Below, piece by piece: positions 12,194 through 24,469 of a stretch of DNA of 64,000 bases. A program made the position numbers and the translations under genes. Positions within the stretch are counted from its first letter, which is position 1. Every line of letters begins with the position of its first letter. The notes under the pieces were generated by a model. It saw only the letters and a list, made by a program, of their open reading frames with translations. It did not search any database and had not been told where the DNA came from. Origin of the DNA: Parasponia andersonii (lineage: Eukaryota > Streptophyta > Magnoliopsida > Rosales > Cannabaceae); assembly GCA_002914805.1 (NCBI GenBank), contig JXTB01000164.1:500648-564647 (forward strand), read 5' to 3'.

Positions 12194-14369
12194 TGTCACG
12201 ACCCGAGGCCGTGGTCAATGGTAGAATGCGTATTTCATAAATTAGAAATACCAAAAAGAACTAAATAAAAATACTCAATTCATTCAAAATTTTGCTCCAG
12301 GGTCTCTAACCTTTCAAAACTGGCATCAACAAAATATTTAAATGAAAATAAATTCTCACAGTTATGCATCGCTCATTGAACATAGACCGTAAATAAAACA
12401 ACTGTTTTAATAGTCGTACATCACAAATCATCTTACACTCAAACTCAGACATAAGTAATACAAACTATGTCCAGATTTCATATTCTAATTTATAAAGTTT
12501 AATCAAATCCAAATTCCTACTCAAATTTAAATATGTCACAAGTCTCGTAGGAAATTACCAAAATATAAATAAACTAGTTGTTCTGTAAATGCCTCGATTT
12601 AACTCTTCTGATCCAAATTACACTGAGTGCCACCTAAGGGAAAAAAATGGGTGAGCTAATGCCTAGTAGAGAGTCAATTACAAGTTCCTATATATATATA
12701 TAAAATATTCTCATGTTGAAGGTCCTGCATGGTCAGTATTCCATTCAAAATAGTTCACAAAACTCAAGTAGAAATCATAGTCCAATGGTTCAAATATTTC
12801 AAACCATTGTAACATCCATCAAAACCAGTACATATCCATTCAAGCCAACATATATCCATGTATGCACTCATGATGTCTGAAGTGTCCTAATAGATCACTC
12901 GTAAGTCCGATCATCCGATGTGGGGCATCGTAAGTCCGATCACCTAATATAGGGTATCATAAATGTGTGAATGTATGTAAATATTTTATAACAGAATAAG
13001 AATATGCACCATTTCCACAAAATCTCAAAATAACTATGCAGTATTCTTTAATCAAATCACTTCTAATCCTCAAAACTGAGTTCTCAAACCATTTTGGATT
13101 TTTCTAAAAATTTCGGCATTACAACAGCTATTTTCTATCAAAACCCCAAAATCCAATTTCCTGCAAAAATCAATCCAAAACAGTATATATGACACGCCAA
13201 CTAGTGTGACGTATCTGCCAGGCAGTTTATATCTCAAATCAGGTCAAAGTAGACATAAACACAACTTTATAAATTATTTCACGAAATTCTATATTTATTG
13301 AAAATATGTAAAATTCATAAATTAAATTAATTTTATAATCAAGTAATCGAATCCCTATCTCTATCGAGTGTCCAACTAGCATTACAAGGTTATAGAGAAA
13401 GTTTGGCATTGTTTGGGTGTCGTTTGAAAGAGCGGACGTCGTTTTCGAAACTTTGGTTCCTTGGTTTAAAAACTTGATTTTTAAACGGAGCTTCAAATCA
13501 TACAACGGACTTCACCACTGAATTCAGAGCATCCAAAAATCCTATGTTAGACATATAATTTGTCAGATTTGGATGCGGACCCCACGAGATACAAATCGAG
13601 GCAAATCTGAGCCGTCCAATTCTGTTTTTCGGACCCGTTTCAGAATATAGTAAATATATATCTCATTTTCACCATTTTCAACGTAGATTCTAAAAATGAT
13701 ATCAGTTTTAAAATCTAATGGTTCGATCGAAAAGTCAATTTCAAAACCAATTACACACAAAACTGTCCAACGAAATTAAAATCAAACGGAGCAAAATTGA
13801 GATACGAGGTACCTACTATCATTGTTCGTGAGGAGACGAGTCCATGACAACCAATCTTGCGGTGAACGGTGGCCGGAATCGGCTTCGGCGAGGAAAAGAA
13901 GCTGCGAAGTTTTTTGCATTTTTTCGGCGATCGACGGCTCCGATGGCGATGGTTTTGGTGGCAGGAGCTTCGTCCGGCAGCTGGACATCGACGTCGGTCA
14001 GTGGCGCAGGGCAAAAATGGCCGTAGGTGTCTCAATGCAGCTTCGCCGAATTTCGGATTTTGGATTTGCTCCGGGGACCAATTTGAAAAAGAATGGGAAA
14101 ATGCGGGGATTTATGGGCAATTTTTGTAACTGTAGCGCCACGTGTCAACTTTTGGTTAATTAGGCATTATTTTGCTTATTTGTACTTGGACCTAGTTTTC
14201 TGAAAATCTTCTCAAAAATACCCTTGAATAATTATATTTTGACCCAACATTTTCTAACTTTTCTTACATTTTTGCCTAAATGAACTTAGACCCAAATTCA
14301 TCCAAATTCATTTTTTTTATTAGGGTCAAAAGGCCAATTTGTCCTTACAATTTTCTATGGGATTTCACA
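12194..14369. repeat. Solo LTR (about 2.2 kb) nested in the chromovirus fossil
   Basis: It splits the RNase H/integrase part of the chromovirus. It starts TGTCACGACCCGAGG and ends GGGATTTCACA. The direct repeat GCATC/GCATT (12189-12193 and 14370-14374) fits a 5-bp target duplication with one later change. No retroelement coding sequence is attached. A G+C-rich patch at 13.8-14.1 kb gives several overlapping open frames on both strands that match no family I know, and I treat them as chance. Confidence 0.75.
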
Positions 14370-17300
14370 GCATTTGCAACCACATTGGCCTTTCCAGGCT
14401 TGTATTCAAGACTATAGTTGAATTCTACTAAGAAGTCTTGTCATCGAGCTTGCTTGGGACTCAACTTTTTCTGAGTTTGAAGGTAGCTTGTGGCTACATC
14501 GTCGGTCATGATCGTGAAGTGAATGCCCAACAATTAGTGCTGCCACATCCTTAGGTAATAGATTATGACAGTCATATCTTTTTCTTACACCGTGTAGCGT
14601 CTCTCAGTGTCATTAAGCTTGCGACTTTCATAAGCAATGGGACACCCTTCTTGTATTAGTACTCCGCCAATAGCAAAGTTAGAGGCATCTGTGTGAAGCT
14701 CACATACTTTAGAGTGGTCAGGCAAACCTTGAATCGTCTCTTTGCTTATCGCCTTTTTAAAGTCTTCGAATGAGACTTGACACTTAGGTATCCACTGCCA
14801 AGACTTGTTCTTCTTAAGCAGGTTAGTAAGTGGCGTTGCTCTTGCTGTATAGGACTTGATGATCTGCTTATAGTAGTTCACAAGTCCGAAGAAAGATCTC
14901 AACTATGGCACAAGTTCGAGGAAAGATTTCAACTATGGCACCTTAGTAGGAGGTTCCTACTCTTGGATGGGTTGCATCTTGGCTTTATCCATCATAAGTT
15001 TCCCATCCTTTATCTTATGCCCTAGGAATATCATTTCCTCTTGGGCGAAGGAGCACTTTTCTTTCTTGATGAATAGTTAGTTTTCTCTCAAGATCTCGAA
15101 CACCTTCCTCAAATGTTCTAGGTGCTCTTCCATGATCTTTCTATAGATGATTATATCATCAAGATAGACTACCACAAACCGATCAAGGTAGGGATAAAAT
15201 AGCTTATTCATGAGAGTGCAAAAGGTAGTAGGTGCATTGGTAAGACCAAATGACATGACTAAAAACTCATAAGCACCATACCTTATCACACACGTGGTCT
15301 TGGGCTCATCTCCTTATGCTATGTGCACTTGGTAGTACCCCAAGTGTAGATTAAGTTTCGAGAAGTATCTAGCATTCCCAAGTTGGTTGAACAAGTCAGC
15401 AATCAGTGGGATAGAGTACTTGTTCTTCACCGTTACCATGTTTAAGAGCCCAATAATCAATGCACATCCTTAGTGAGCTATCTTTCTTCTTCTGGAACAA
15501 CACCGGGGCACCAAAAGGGGCCTTGGAGGGTTTGATAAAACCCGCATCAAGCAATTCTTCTACTTGTTTCTGGAGTTCTGCTAACTCCTGAGGGGCCATT
15601 CGATAAGGACTCATCACGGGTGGCCTCGTGCCTGACTCAAGCTTAATTTCATGATCCACCTCCCTCCTAGGTGAAAGTTTCTTAGGTAAGGCGTCAGGCA
15701 TCATATCTTGGAATTCATCCAAGACTGCTTGCACCTCCATAGGCAAGTTACCTTAAGGTTCCAACTCTTCATCATCATATTCCTTTAGGATGGCTAAGTA
15801 ACTTTCCTCCTTCCTTCTCAAGTCCTTCTTAAATTAAAGTGCAGAGAGTACTTTATTTCTCGCCTTCGTGGACCGCTCCATTGGTATCACACAAGTCTTT
15901 TTACTATCCATGATATACATAGAGTTGACAAAAGGAACGGGGAATGCCCGCACTGCATCAAGGAACTCCAAACCAAGCACCACCGTAAAATCATCTATTA
16001 GCACCACTAATAAGTTAAGTTGGCCAACCCACGCACCTACGCTAGCCTTAACACCATGAGTAACCCCATGGATAGGATGTGCTATTGAGTTTACTATCTT
16101 GAGGGAGCCTCCTCCATTGGACACTGCCAAGCCCAACTGCCTAGCTTCCTCAATAGAGATGAAGTTGTGGGATGCACCCGTGTCAACCAAGGCTTTAGTG
16201 GTCTTGTCATTGATTGTTGCATCTACAAAGAGTAGGCCCTTAGCTTGTGACTTTGGGGCTGATTGCAAGGTGTTAAGGAATTGCAAAAAACCAACGTGTG
16301 CACCACCATCTTCCTTATCACCTCCTTCTTGGCTTGGCTTAAAGGCGATTAAGGCGTTGAGAGCTTTCTTCTTGGGATACTCGCATGTCCAATATGGCCT
16401 ATCGCAAAGAAAGCACTTAACTCTTAGCTTGGAGAAGTCACGATCTTCCTTTTCCTTGCCCTTGTCCTTGTACTTGTAGGAGGAACTATTTTTGTCCTAT
16501 TTTCCTCCTTTTGCTTGTTCTCTCCCACTCTTTGCTCCACTATCCTTCTTGTTTTTGGCCTTAGAACGGTCCTTGTTGATAGAGTAATCAACAAGGCTCT
16601 TGACTATAGCGATAACATTAGCCAAGTCCTGGACACCACGACGCTTGAGTTCTAACTGGGCCCAATTCTGAAGACTATCTATGAACAAGAATAGGGCATC
16701 TTTAGCTGAAGTGTCAGGGACTTCAAGCAAGAATGTGGTAAACTCTTTTACGTAGTCTCTAACACTGCCAGATTGATTGAGGCAGCGAAGATGGCCTCTC
16801 ATCTTCTCTTCGGCATTCTCGGGGAAGAATTGTCTCTTAAGCTCTCTCTTGAAATCATCAAAAGTGGCTATAGTGCAAACCCTTCGTTGCATCTCTCTGT
16901 GTCTCTGTCTCCACCATAACATGATGGTATCGGTTAGATATAAGGCTACATTATGAATTTTACTGGCATTGTCCATCACACCAGCGGCCTCAAAGTATTA
17001 CTCGAGTCCCCATAGGAAGTTCTCAATTTCCTGAGTATTTGAGTACTATTGAAGGTCTTTGGTTTCGGCACCTTGACCTTTCTTGCCTCAATGGTTGTTG
17101 TGGTGGTCACCCCCATGGCCACTGCTCGCTTGCACAAAGCAAGATCATCATCCATCTCTTCTACTCTAAGTAAAACATTAGTGAGTTCTCTTTGGAAGAG
17201 ATCTCGTACCTTGGCAATCTCTGAATGAAGGGACTCAATCTCGCGCCTTAAATCGGCCTCTAGTCCACCAAGCGCATCTTTGATGCCATTGTGGATCTCT

Positions 17301-17555
17301 ATAATCTCGGTCTCCAAACCATCACAATGGTCATCTAGATACTCTACTCGCTCGCCCAACGTACCCAAGTTGGACTCTAATCAGGATACTCCATCCTCCA
17401 AGCTAGTCACCATATCCTTTGAGTTGTCGCAGGTATCACCCTTCTTCCCTTCATCATGTCTACGTTCAGAAGCACTAACTTCAATGTAACCATGGTCTTC
17501 ATATAGACAATGGAACCACCGGATATGACGGGAAACCAAAGTTCTGATATCACGC

Positions 17556-18218
17556 TGTCACGACCCTAGCCTCAAACTAGATAATCGTGTGACACTTAGT
17601 ACAGTCTGTCGCACTAAGTCAGCCTACCAACACTCAAGAAAGGGACTTAGAGTAATCTTTGAGACAAAGTGGTAAGGATGAGAAAGTTTAAGTGAATAAA
17701 TAGCTTTGTATTACTCTTAGAATGTTTACAACTCTCACAAATAGGACTTGTGTACAAATGAACCCAAGGGGTCCTTTATGTAGGCAAAGCCTAAACTAAC
17801 CAAGGGTTATGATCATGCCAAGTGACATGATCTTACAAAAGGTCTAGAATATTCCCAAATAAAGTGGTAATATCTACAAATATATTTACATAGAGAAATC
17901 TAGAACAAGTATGGCCTAGATCCTTCTAGGAGGTTCACCCACCATCTTAGCTCTTCCAAGTTATTCTAGGAGCTTTTAGGACCGTTCCAACCCATCTAGC
18001 ATCATTCGGCATTGTCTAGAGCCTTCTAGGACTTAGTAGTATTATCTAGAGTCTTTTAGCATGGTCAAGACCTTTCTTGATCATTCTAGAAGTGTCCACT
18101 ACGTTATATGGTCTTCCTCTATTCTTTTGAGTGAGCAGTATATATATATATATATAGAATATCTTAGAGTCATGATCAGCAATATTGGGATTTTGAGGAG
18201 CCAAATACGGGCGTAACA
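17556..18218 (-). repeat. 5' LTR of the chromovirus
   Basis: It starts TGTCACGACCCTAGCC on the plus strand and ends GGGCGTAACA. It pairs with the 3' LTR at 10055-10660 and adjoins a primer-binding site for initiator methionine tRNA. Confidence 0.85.
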
Positions 18219-19059
18219 ATACGATATCATTTGTCTTTTATATGTGACCCGTCAATATTCTCAACAGCGTTGTGTTGATATATTTTGGTACCTTGTGATG
18301 TTTCTCCACGTTTTCGTGTTTTTTGTTTTATGATTGTTGTCGAGGGAAATTAGCAGATCAGTAACAAATCATATAAGCTCATTGTAAACATATTCGAGAA
18401 ATCATTTTAACATTGGTTCAAACATTATACTGTTTCTTGTTTGTGCAGAACAATTGGAAGATATCAAACTGTAAGGACACTAATTTTGTGACCATGAATA
18501 AAGCATGACTGATATTGTGACCGTAAATATTTCAAAATACAAAGTTTACTGTTCTTTTTTTTTTTTTTGGGAATAAATTCACTGTCCTTTTCAATTCTCT
18601 TGATTTACCTCTTTACTTACCATAACCTCATTCTAATCCAGCTACATCGCCGGGAAAAAAAAAAAAGGTGGTTCTTCTTTAGACTAATCCAACTACAAGC
18701 TTGTTTAAAAATACGCGATTTAACAGTGCCATTACTTGGACACGATGGATAGTATGGACGTACTAAAAGAATGTATATTGTTAACTTTGGACAAGTCATG
18801 GACACCTGAAACACACGAAATAAATAAGAAAAGAGAAAAGTAAAAAGAACAACCGCCCCTGATCATTTTACTTAATTTAATTAAGAGATCTGAGTACATC
18901 ACTGTTGCCAATAATAAGGGACTCAACGTTGCAGCTTTACAACTTACAAGGAGATAAGTGAAAATTTCTTCTTTTCTGAGGTGGTCACATGCTAACATTC
19001 GTGTAACCAAACCATGTAACATACTGAATTAAACTTTTTAATATCCTAGTTAGGTATAA
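18219..19059. other. Spacer and likely 3' UTR of the NPF6.1-like gene
   Basis: It contains poly-T and poly-A runs (about 18556 and 18657) and no convincing gene. The part next to 19060 is expected to hold the NPF6.1-like 3' UTR. Confidence 0.5.
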
Positions 19060-21246
19060 CTAGGAGAGAGATGTATTGTTATTTTTTATTTCAACCTGCT
19101 CTGCCCTGTACTTATAGGTACGTGCAAAATAAATAAATATGCAGAAATTGATTATACTGAGAGCTGTAAGCAACCAATAGAGATAGTCAAATCTACCAGT
19201 GTTAATATTCTGGGACAGCCATGAAGGCTTCCCTTTCTCTGGGTTCCCCGTAACAGATTTGACAATGCTGTTGATTATGGAAGCCACAAAGCAACCCAAA
19301 CCTCCGGCAAGAGCGGCATATGCAGATCCTATACTTTTCATCGCATCCGGGGCCTCTTCGTACAAGAACTCTAACAACCCCACTATACAGAACACTTCCG
19401 CAATGCCAATCAGGCAATACTGGATCAACAACCAATACGCACTCAAGTTTGGCATTGGAGTTAAGAATATTGTCTCGTATCCATGCTTAATCGCATAATT
19501 TCTTCGGTGCCTTTCAAAAACGGCGGCCCATGCAACAGACAGGATGGAAACTGCCAGTCCAATTCCGACCCTCTGAAGCTGAGAAGCACCATGTGGATGT
19601 CCTGTGATGCGTCGGGACAGGGGAACAAAGGTCAAGTAATACAGAGACAGTATAAGAAAAATGCTGAGGCCAGGAAACACAGGCATGCATGTTACAGGGA
19701 GTTTGAGAAGGCCAATATGGGTATTCATTGTATATGCCTGCTGCACTGAGAGCGTTAGATACTCCGTTAAGACGACACTAAGCATTATTGTACAAGCTGG
19801 TACTGGGATAAGTTTCAAAAGGATCTTCACTTCCTCTACTTGAGTCACCGTGCAGAGCCTCCAGGGACTTGGATTAGCACTGTCTTCCTTCAGCTGCAGG
19901 GCTGCTTTGTCCAAACATCTGTAACATTTCCGAGTCACCAACAAGACAGAAGCAAAGCAAATGGAACAGCTCAGTCGAATTTTGCTAAGAATACATGCAC
20001 AAAAGAGATCATCTAATTACCTGAAATCATCTGTGTGAGCTATCTTTCCACTGCCCTTTATGGCAGATTGTTTGCCAGGGACTTCATACAAGCCTATGAA
20101 GTCGCTGCTAGAGAACGAGGCCTTTCTTTTTCGAAAGGCAGCAACCAGAACTTGAGCAACCCTCGTGAGAGGGCTGCCTCCTGGCAACCTATGCCTGTAT
20201 CTAGGAGTACCAACGAAGAAAACCAAGTTCGATATTCCCATAGCCGCAGCCAGTGAGCCAAATGCCCAACCCCATCCAAGTTTCATTTGAATATAAACCA
20301 CTGCGGTGAAGGCGATGATAGCACCGATGGTGACAGAAAGGTAGAAGAAGTTGAAAAACCTATCGAGGTGGGACTTGTAGTCTTTGCTTCTTTCATCAAA
20401 CTGATCAGCCCCAAAAGAAGAAACACAAGGCCTTATTCCAGCGGCTCCAAACCCGGTTATGTAAAGAACAGTGTAGAGATAAAGCATCTGCCAGGGTTTG
20501 GCAGGCTCACAACTACCCAGAAGCAGGGATAACTGATCGCAATTGTCCTGGTTTGGCGTTAAAACGTCCAGCGTAGCACATAACGTGATCCCTGTCAAAC
20601 CCTCCACAAAACAAACAAGAAACAATAAAAGCGGCTTTCATCAGTATAACTCCTGCATTCTATGCTCAAGTGGGGAGTATAAAAGAGGAAAGAGCCAATT
20701 CGTACCAGAAGATAGATGGTTGTGAAGATTGCTATCGTCCAATATCGACCCAGGTAAGCATCGGCCAGAAAACCACCAAGGACAGAGGAAACTTGTGATA
20801 TCCCTAAGAAATTGTTAACTGTATTTGATGAACTGGAAAAGGGTCTGTGCATAACATAGAACATGAAGACCACCATGTTAACGGAGAGGCCGAAGTAAGC
20901 CATTCTCTCTGCCATTTCATTCCCTGCAACAAGTTCAGAAAGTGGGCTTGACTTGAATAGTTGGCGACAGCATAATGTTTTGGAAATTAAAAGAGAAAGA
21001 GAATTGTATACCGAATATGAAAAATGCGGCAGTCCAACCACCGGTCTTTGAAAGATCAGCAATTGGTTTGCCCCGAATGTTAACTGGCGTACTTCCTCCA
21101 GTATAACCACGGCCAAAAGCTGTCCGGCGGTCATCGGATTCAATGAAGTAGAGGCCAAGCTTCTTTCGCTGAATTGAATCGGAATTCCCATCTAAACTGA
21201 CACTAGTAGTGGCAGCCGGTGACTTGATTTCTCTTGTTGTTCCCAT
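19060..21246 (-). CDS. NPF6.1: NPF6.1-like nitrate/peptide transporter family protein (NRT1/PTR family)
   Basis: Four coding exons at 21246-21012, 20923-20706, 20601-20021 and 19918-19060 join in frame with GT-AG introns. They give 630 aa, a normal NPF length. The protein is a 12-helix major-facilitator carrier. The ExxER proton-coupling motif (EMAER) sits at about residues 81-85 in the first helix. The family signatures FLGISQVSSVLGGFLADAYL, GAAGIRPCVSSFGADQFDE and a C-terminal YWLLIQYCLIGIAEVFC block are present. The N-terminal SDDRRTAFGRGYTGG and NIRGKPIA blocks fit the NPF6.1 clade as I remember it. Family members move nitrate, and in some cases peptides or hormones, with protons. The substrate here is inferred only. 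The start was chosen because the paralogue at the left edge uses the same start. No coding damage was seen. Confidence 0.9.
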
Positions 21247-21960
21247 GCCTCAACTCAACTTATGTATATATATATAAATATATGAGTTTAGCAACCTTAA
21301 ATATAACTAAGACCACAAACACAGAATACACAAGCAAACATAGCAAAGGTAGACGGTTACATATATATGATAGGCTTTGGGGTTTTAGGGAACCATTGAG
21401 ATATTACTATTGACCAGCTTTTATATGAAAACAGACTTATCTGTTTCTTAGTGTATATATAACTAATTAAGCAGAAAAATGAAATAATAGAAGGTAATTA
21501 ATATGTGGATATAAACACTAACAGATGAGTACTTGGAACTCTCTGAGCGTGATTGGATTGTGGACTGGAGCTATAGGTGTGAGATCTTTCACTGCCAACT
21601 CCCTCCTCACATCCTCACATCACTAAGTAGAAAGAGCTAATCTTCTTTTTTTTTTTTTTTTCTTTTCTTTTCTTTTCTTCCCTTGTTAATGAGAAAAGAG
21701 GTTTTATCTTCAGGGAACAGATGGGGAAGTAGTGAAGTGAAACCAAGCAAAGGGGCTCAACAGTTAATTAAGGAGATCCAAACAAGACGTCAAGATCCAT
21801 GAAAAAAAAAAAAAAAAAGGAAATTAGAAAGTGATTGGTGATGAATAGAGAGAATGCATTAAATGGGCAACTTTGTTGGGCGTTGTCTGTTGAAGGAAAG
21901 CGGTCCTTTAAAGACTTCTTTAACCAATTATCACACCCTCACTCTGCCTCCACATTGGCC
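21247..21960 (-). promoter_or_regulatory. Upstream region of the NPF6.1-like gene (copy 2 of a triplicated region)
   Basis: This is the presumed promoter and 5' UTR. It contains TA-rich stretches just above the ATG, GCAACCTTAAATATAA (21288), GGTAATTAATATGTGGA (about 21495), GATCTTTCACTGCCAA (about 21583), a pyrimidine run of TTTTC units (about 21645-21680) and a block around GAAGGAAAGCGGTCC (about 21893). The first half matches 26685-27130 and scattered blocks match 29-450. Confidence 0.6.
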
Positions 21961-24469
21961 CTCACTAATTACTACTGTCCTGTCACTCCTTAAATAACGA
22001 TTAACGAATATGATTATGTGATGACAAATTGATAATCATAAACCCATTCTCTATCATGTCATTACTGCTTACTCCACAATGCTTTGCCTTATGCCTAATA
22101 TATATATATATATACTAGTTTTGGGGACGTCCCACCCGTGTGCCTTTAAATGCATACTCTAAATGTCAACTAATGTTAGATATAAAATATAATTTATAGT
22201 GTCATGTATGAGTTTTTAGTGAAATATAGTGTTATGTATGGGTGATTTTAAATGTGGAAATGATATTCTAAATGTTTATCAAGTATACAAATGTATTAAG
22301 AAAAAAAACTCAAAAGAATGCCTAACATAAAAGCAAGAATACAAAATGAATTAGTAGCAGAAGGTTTTCTCAAAAAGGAACGGAAAAAAAAAAAACAAAA
22401 AAAAGATATGACAATTTAACAAAACTAAAGTTATTTCCACCACAAAACAATACAATGATTTCATTGATTCACTGAAAAACATAAGTTTTATCTCTAAAAA
22501 ATGCATTTCTAATGAAAGTAAAAAATAGGATACACTGCATAGAAAAGAGATAAATGAGTTATTAGAAGAAAAATAATTTAATGAATAAATAAGTAAGCAT
22601 AAAAAATGGGTAGAGGGTCTTTTAATTATTATTATTTGCAATTTGCGCATTTTTTTTTTTTGTTGTTGCTCGTTTTAGGCCACGGTACAAATTAAATAAA
22701 ATACCATTAAATGCTGTCTCCATGTACTCAGGAAAATATAAGAAATGGTCCAATCAAAGCTGTAGTGTCGGTGTTGTCTTTGTGTTTGTCGTTGGGTTGG
22801 GAAGTTATGGGGATGGGATTTGGACTTTTACCAGAAATATCCTAGATGGGCTGCGTATTCAATGTCGTCGTATCCAAAGCAGCCAAAGCCTTTTTAAAAT
22901 TCACCTTCACCACCATTTAACTCTAAAGCACCCTACCCTACCCTACCCTACCCTACCCTACGTGCTTGCTCTTTCTCCCATATCCTAATAATTCTAATTT
23001 GTAAACACCCTCTTGGTTATGGCCCCATATTACTCCATTCTTTCCAAGGAGTTCTACGGGCCTTCTTACAAAATACATCTGCGGTTGTTTCAAAATATAC
23101 ATCAACTGCACTTGTATAAATAGTTTCTACTAATTATTTCATTTTTCTATATAATTTTTACTCCAAAGCGTGTTTTAATCCCGTGAAAATTACACAGTTA
23201 TTAAGAACTTATATTTGTGATTGAGAAATACTCACCGTTTAGGTGAACGATACTTAAATATTTCAAATTTTAATAATATAACAGAATTGTCTAAGATAAA
23301 TTTGTCAAATATTGAAATTGGAGACTAGAAAAAATAAGAAGTATTATAAACATTCTTTTTTTTTTATAAGTATTCGAAAAAAGAATGTTAAATACACTTT
23401 TTTTTTTTTTGTACTTTTTTCCACACTCTTGTCTCACTTCTAATACACAAATTTTATTATAATTTGTTATCTTATTAAAATATGAAATTAGGAATAACAA
23501 AATCAACATATCAAACAGTAAAACTGGAAAAATGCACACAAAAAATACATTTAACATTCCTCTATTTGAAAACTTGAGAATAATAATATGGTTTTACAAT
23601 GTGTATATCAGCCGATATAGCTACAATAATAAGATAGCCAATTTATTCCTTGATATAGCTATAATTTTCTTTTTGAAACAACATATTATATAGTGAAGTG
23701 TCAAAACTCAAAACCACTAAAAACCCCCCTCTTAGCTTTGATCTTTTAAAAAAAAATAATAGTAATAAACTAAACATAGCAAATGTTTTTTTAATTCTAA
23801 TAAATACTATTATGATCATATAGAATTACAGTGTCAAAAACTTGAAATGGGGATTAGTATTTGAATTTTAGGCGGCCAAAAGTAGTAAATTTCAGATAAA
23901 ACAAATACTAGAATGACAAAAAATTACTAAGTCTGAGAAAAAAGATGGTACAGAATCTAATTCTTTTTTATTATTATTTTTTGGGACAAAAAAAGAAGAA
24001 GAAAAAAGATAAATAAAAGTATGTCTTGTACAAAACGCACAGGCCACATCCATGTATATGTTGGGTTATTAATGCGGAAGGATAGTACAACCAGTATCCG
24101 CAGCGCGTGCTAAGTTTGATACTATAAAGTAGTACTCGACATACTTACTTTATACGTGGAATAACGAGACACAGAGGTATTAATTAGAAGAGGCTCGTAG
24201 CCACGAAAATAGGCAATGGCTGTTCCAGTAAGCTTAATTTCTCATTCAATGCCCATCAAGAAGAAGGCATGCATTGAATATCATGACATGCATGTGCCTA
24301 AGCCCCACTACTTATTTAGAGTGGTGATTATTTTTATAATTGAATGTGTTACATCTTCTATAATATTTCGGGCATTGCAACTCTTCTCATGTACCAGAAA
24401 ATTTAACATTACCAGCAATAATCTAACGTTGAATATCTACCAAAGAAAAAATAAAAATAGAAAAATAAA
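21961..24469. other. Spacer between the NPF6.1-like and PPR genes
   Basis: AT-rich with simple repeats: AT runs near 22100, a short (CCCTA) tandem array at about 22929-22960, and poly-T tracts near 22651, 23356 and 23400. No gene is recognised. The stretch just before 24470 should include the PPR 3' UTR. Confidence 0.55.

Larger units (their letters stand above)
10055..18218 (-). mobile_element. Ty3/gypsy chromovirus fossil with both LTRs and a nested solo LTR
   Basis: The LTRs lie at 17556-18218 (5') and 10055-10660 (3'). Next to the 5' LTR is a tRNA-iMet-type primer site (TGATATCAGAACTTTGG on the minus strand). Next to the 3' LTR is a purine tract (TAAGGGAGGA). On the minus strand the parts run in normal order: gag with a coiled-coil start and capsid-like region (17.4-16.5 kb), aspartic protease with DTGA (about 16.18 kb), reverse transcriptase with YLDD (about 15.16 kb), RNase H (14.9-14.6 kb), integrase (12.0-11.35 kb), and a chromodomain-like tail (about 10.68-10.85 kb). 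It is broken at many points, roughly ten or more, and LTR divergence by eye suggests an age of several million years. Confidence 0.85.

Noticed and set aside
13751-14163. Overlapping open frames on both strands
   Set aside because: They lie inside a solo LTR in a G+C-rich patch and match no family I know.
18440-18480. Possible last exon of an unknown plus-strand gene (EQLEDIKL then stop after a TTTGTGCAG-like acceptor)
   Set aside because: Only about eight codons, with no upstream exon or family match. A chance reading is more likely.
22929-22960. CCCTA array as an interstitial telomere
   Set aside because: The unit is five bases. The common plant telomere unit is CCCTAAA, and the array is very short.
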